Assembly: GCA_003427395.1 (NCBI GenBank)
Contig: BFEA01000324.1
Span: forward strand, 40,331-67,918
Source: Chara braunii
Lineage: Eukaryota > Streptophyta > Charophyceae > Charales > Characeae
Length of the DNA stretch: 27,588 nucleotides
Reading direction: 5' to 3'
The notes below the pieces were generated by a model, which was given only the letters and a program-made list of their open reading frames with translations, was not told the origin of the DNA and ran no database searches. The first letter of the stretch is position 1. The number at the start of each line of letters is the position of its first letter. Made by a program: the position numbers and the translations under genes. Positions 26,871 to 27,588 of the stretch are shown here, in pieces.

Positions 26871-27262
26871 TGGGAGCGTCCTTGGATCGAGAAAGGACTG
26901 TTTTCTTTCAATGAAGATATTCCTCCTTCCAGTTGCAGTTGTTTCCATCCGCAAAGAAAAGGAGACGAGAAGCGGAGCGGAGCCTTCAAAGACCCGGTAA
27001 TGGCGCTTTCTGGTATAGTTTATGCTGCAGCGCAAGACGCTGTTCTGGTCTTCCGGTACAGGCAGTTGTGTTATAGTCAGCGCATGGGCCGCATGGCTAT
27101 ATGTGTTCCAGCTAGCCTGTTAAGCTCCAATGGGGGAGGGCAAGAGGGCAAGTTGTGGTCATTGGGGGTGGTTTAATTTTCGCAGCCTGTTATGTTGTTC
27201 ATGATTCACATGCTCATAGGATTTTTAGGACCTTCAGTGTCTTTGCGTACAAAATGTAAGGG
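26871..27262. other. No gene seen
   Basis: Mixed sequence without a recognisable frame or RNA motif, leading to the TATA-like box. Confidence 0.4.
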
Positions 27263-27271
27263 TATATAAAA
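27263..27271 (+). promoter_or_regulatory. Candidate TATA box
   Basis: TATATAAAA on the plus strand in a GC-mixed context (GGG before, GGTCGGGGG after). A small fold-back follows 50 bp downstream. No coding frame begins before the window ends. Confidence 0.4.
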
Positions 27272-27320
27272 GGTCGGGGGTTAGCGTTTGGGGATAACGA
27301 TTTGTTTGCCAGACTCAGGA

Positions 27321-27425
27321 CATACTCACTAGGAAATGCATCTGACTGCAATTACAGCCTGACGTGGATGAATCTGACTGCAATTACGTCCAGAGTGTTC
27401 TAGGAAAAGTCCTAGTGCGAGTATG
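27321..27425. repeat. Small fold-back around two direct repeats
   Basis: CATACTCACTAGGA (27321-27334) pairs with TCCTAGTGCGAGTATG (27410-27425), with a 2-nt bulge. Inside, ATCTGACTGCAATTAC occurs twice at 32-bp distance (27340 and 27372). It may be a short mobile element or a structured RNA. Confidence 0.7.
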
Positions 27426-27552
27426 CCCTCATGCTGGTTTTGTAAAGTTCGTTACCAGGACTTCCCATTGCTTTTTTTGTGTGCTTTTTTTTTTGTGCTT
27501 TTTTTGTTTTTGTTTTTGATTTCCATAGGTTTGCGTGAGCCCATCGTCTGGT

Positions 27553-27588
<36 letters not shown>
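27426..27588. other. T-rich end of the window
   Basis: Several T runs (27471-27518) and an unbroken T run of about 35 bases from 27554 to the end. The final run coincides with the sequence edge and may mark a retroposon tail or an assembly break. Confidence 0.7.

Overview
The window looks like repeat-rich nuclear DNA of a green plant, most probably a charophyte alga of the Chara type. Supporting signs are plant-like U6 and U2 snRNA copies, a Ty3/gypsy element primed by a plant-type initiator-Met tRNA site, abundant (GA)n/(CT)n tracts, and an acidic protein encoded behind the integrase that resembles, from memory, hypothetical proteins common in Chara braunii. The genus is an inference; no marker gene is present. 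There are no bacterial operons, ribosome binding sites or CRISPR arrays.

Left flank (1-7137). This is a patchwork of short repeats and broken retroelements. It holds a (GA)n tract, an inverted pair of short poly(A) retroposons (496-586 and 745-790), a cluster of six spaced copies of one core (821-1060), a fold-back built from a tandem 116-bp unit (1072-1380), a U6 snRNA retrocopy inside a tRNA-like SINE (1455-1668), and a second fold-back (1646-1792). After a stretch with little structure comes a broken plus-strand ORF1/gag-like protein (about 3200-5089), a minus-strand Ty3/gypsy RT fragment (5811-6240), and tandem repeats.

Centre (7142-19685). One large Ty3/gypsy LTR retrotransposon lies on the minus strand, flanked by a GCAT duplication, with LTRs of about 2.55 kb. 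In transcription order (right to left): 5' LTR, PBS, short gag with a CCHC knuckle, protease, linker, reverse transcriptase, RNase H, a PHD-type zinc finger, integrase, a long acidic ORF, and the 3' LTR. Every enzymatic domain is recognisable but damaged by frameshifts, stops, and a YTDN in place of the RT YxDD box. The PHD finger between RNase H and integrase and the acidic ORF behind integrase are its unusual parts.

Right flank (19686-27588). It is mostly non-coding: a possible protease relic, a relative of the 1646-1792 fold-back (22201-22343), a truncated U2 snRNA retrocopy with a poly(A) tail (22575-22663), and a 556-bp fold-back (23257-23812). The one convincing intact protein gene is a 286-residue RING/TRAF-type zinc-finger protein (25480-26340), a likely E3 ubiquitin ligase, whose 3' end is partly duplicated downstream. 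A TATA box followed by a small fold-back lies near the right end, and the window ends in poly(T).
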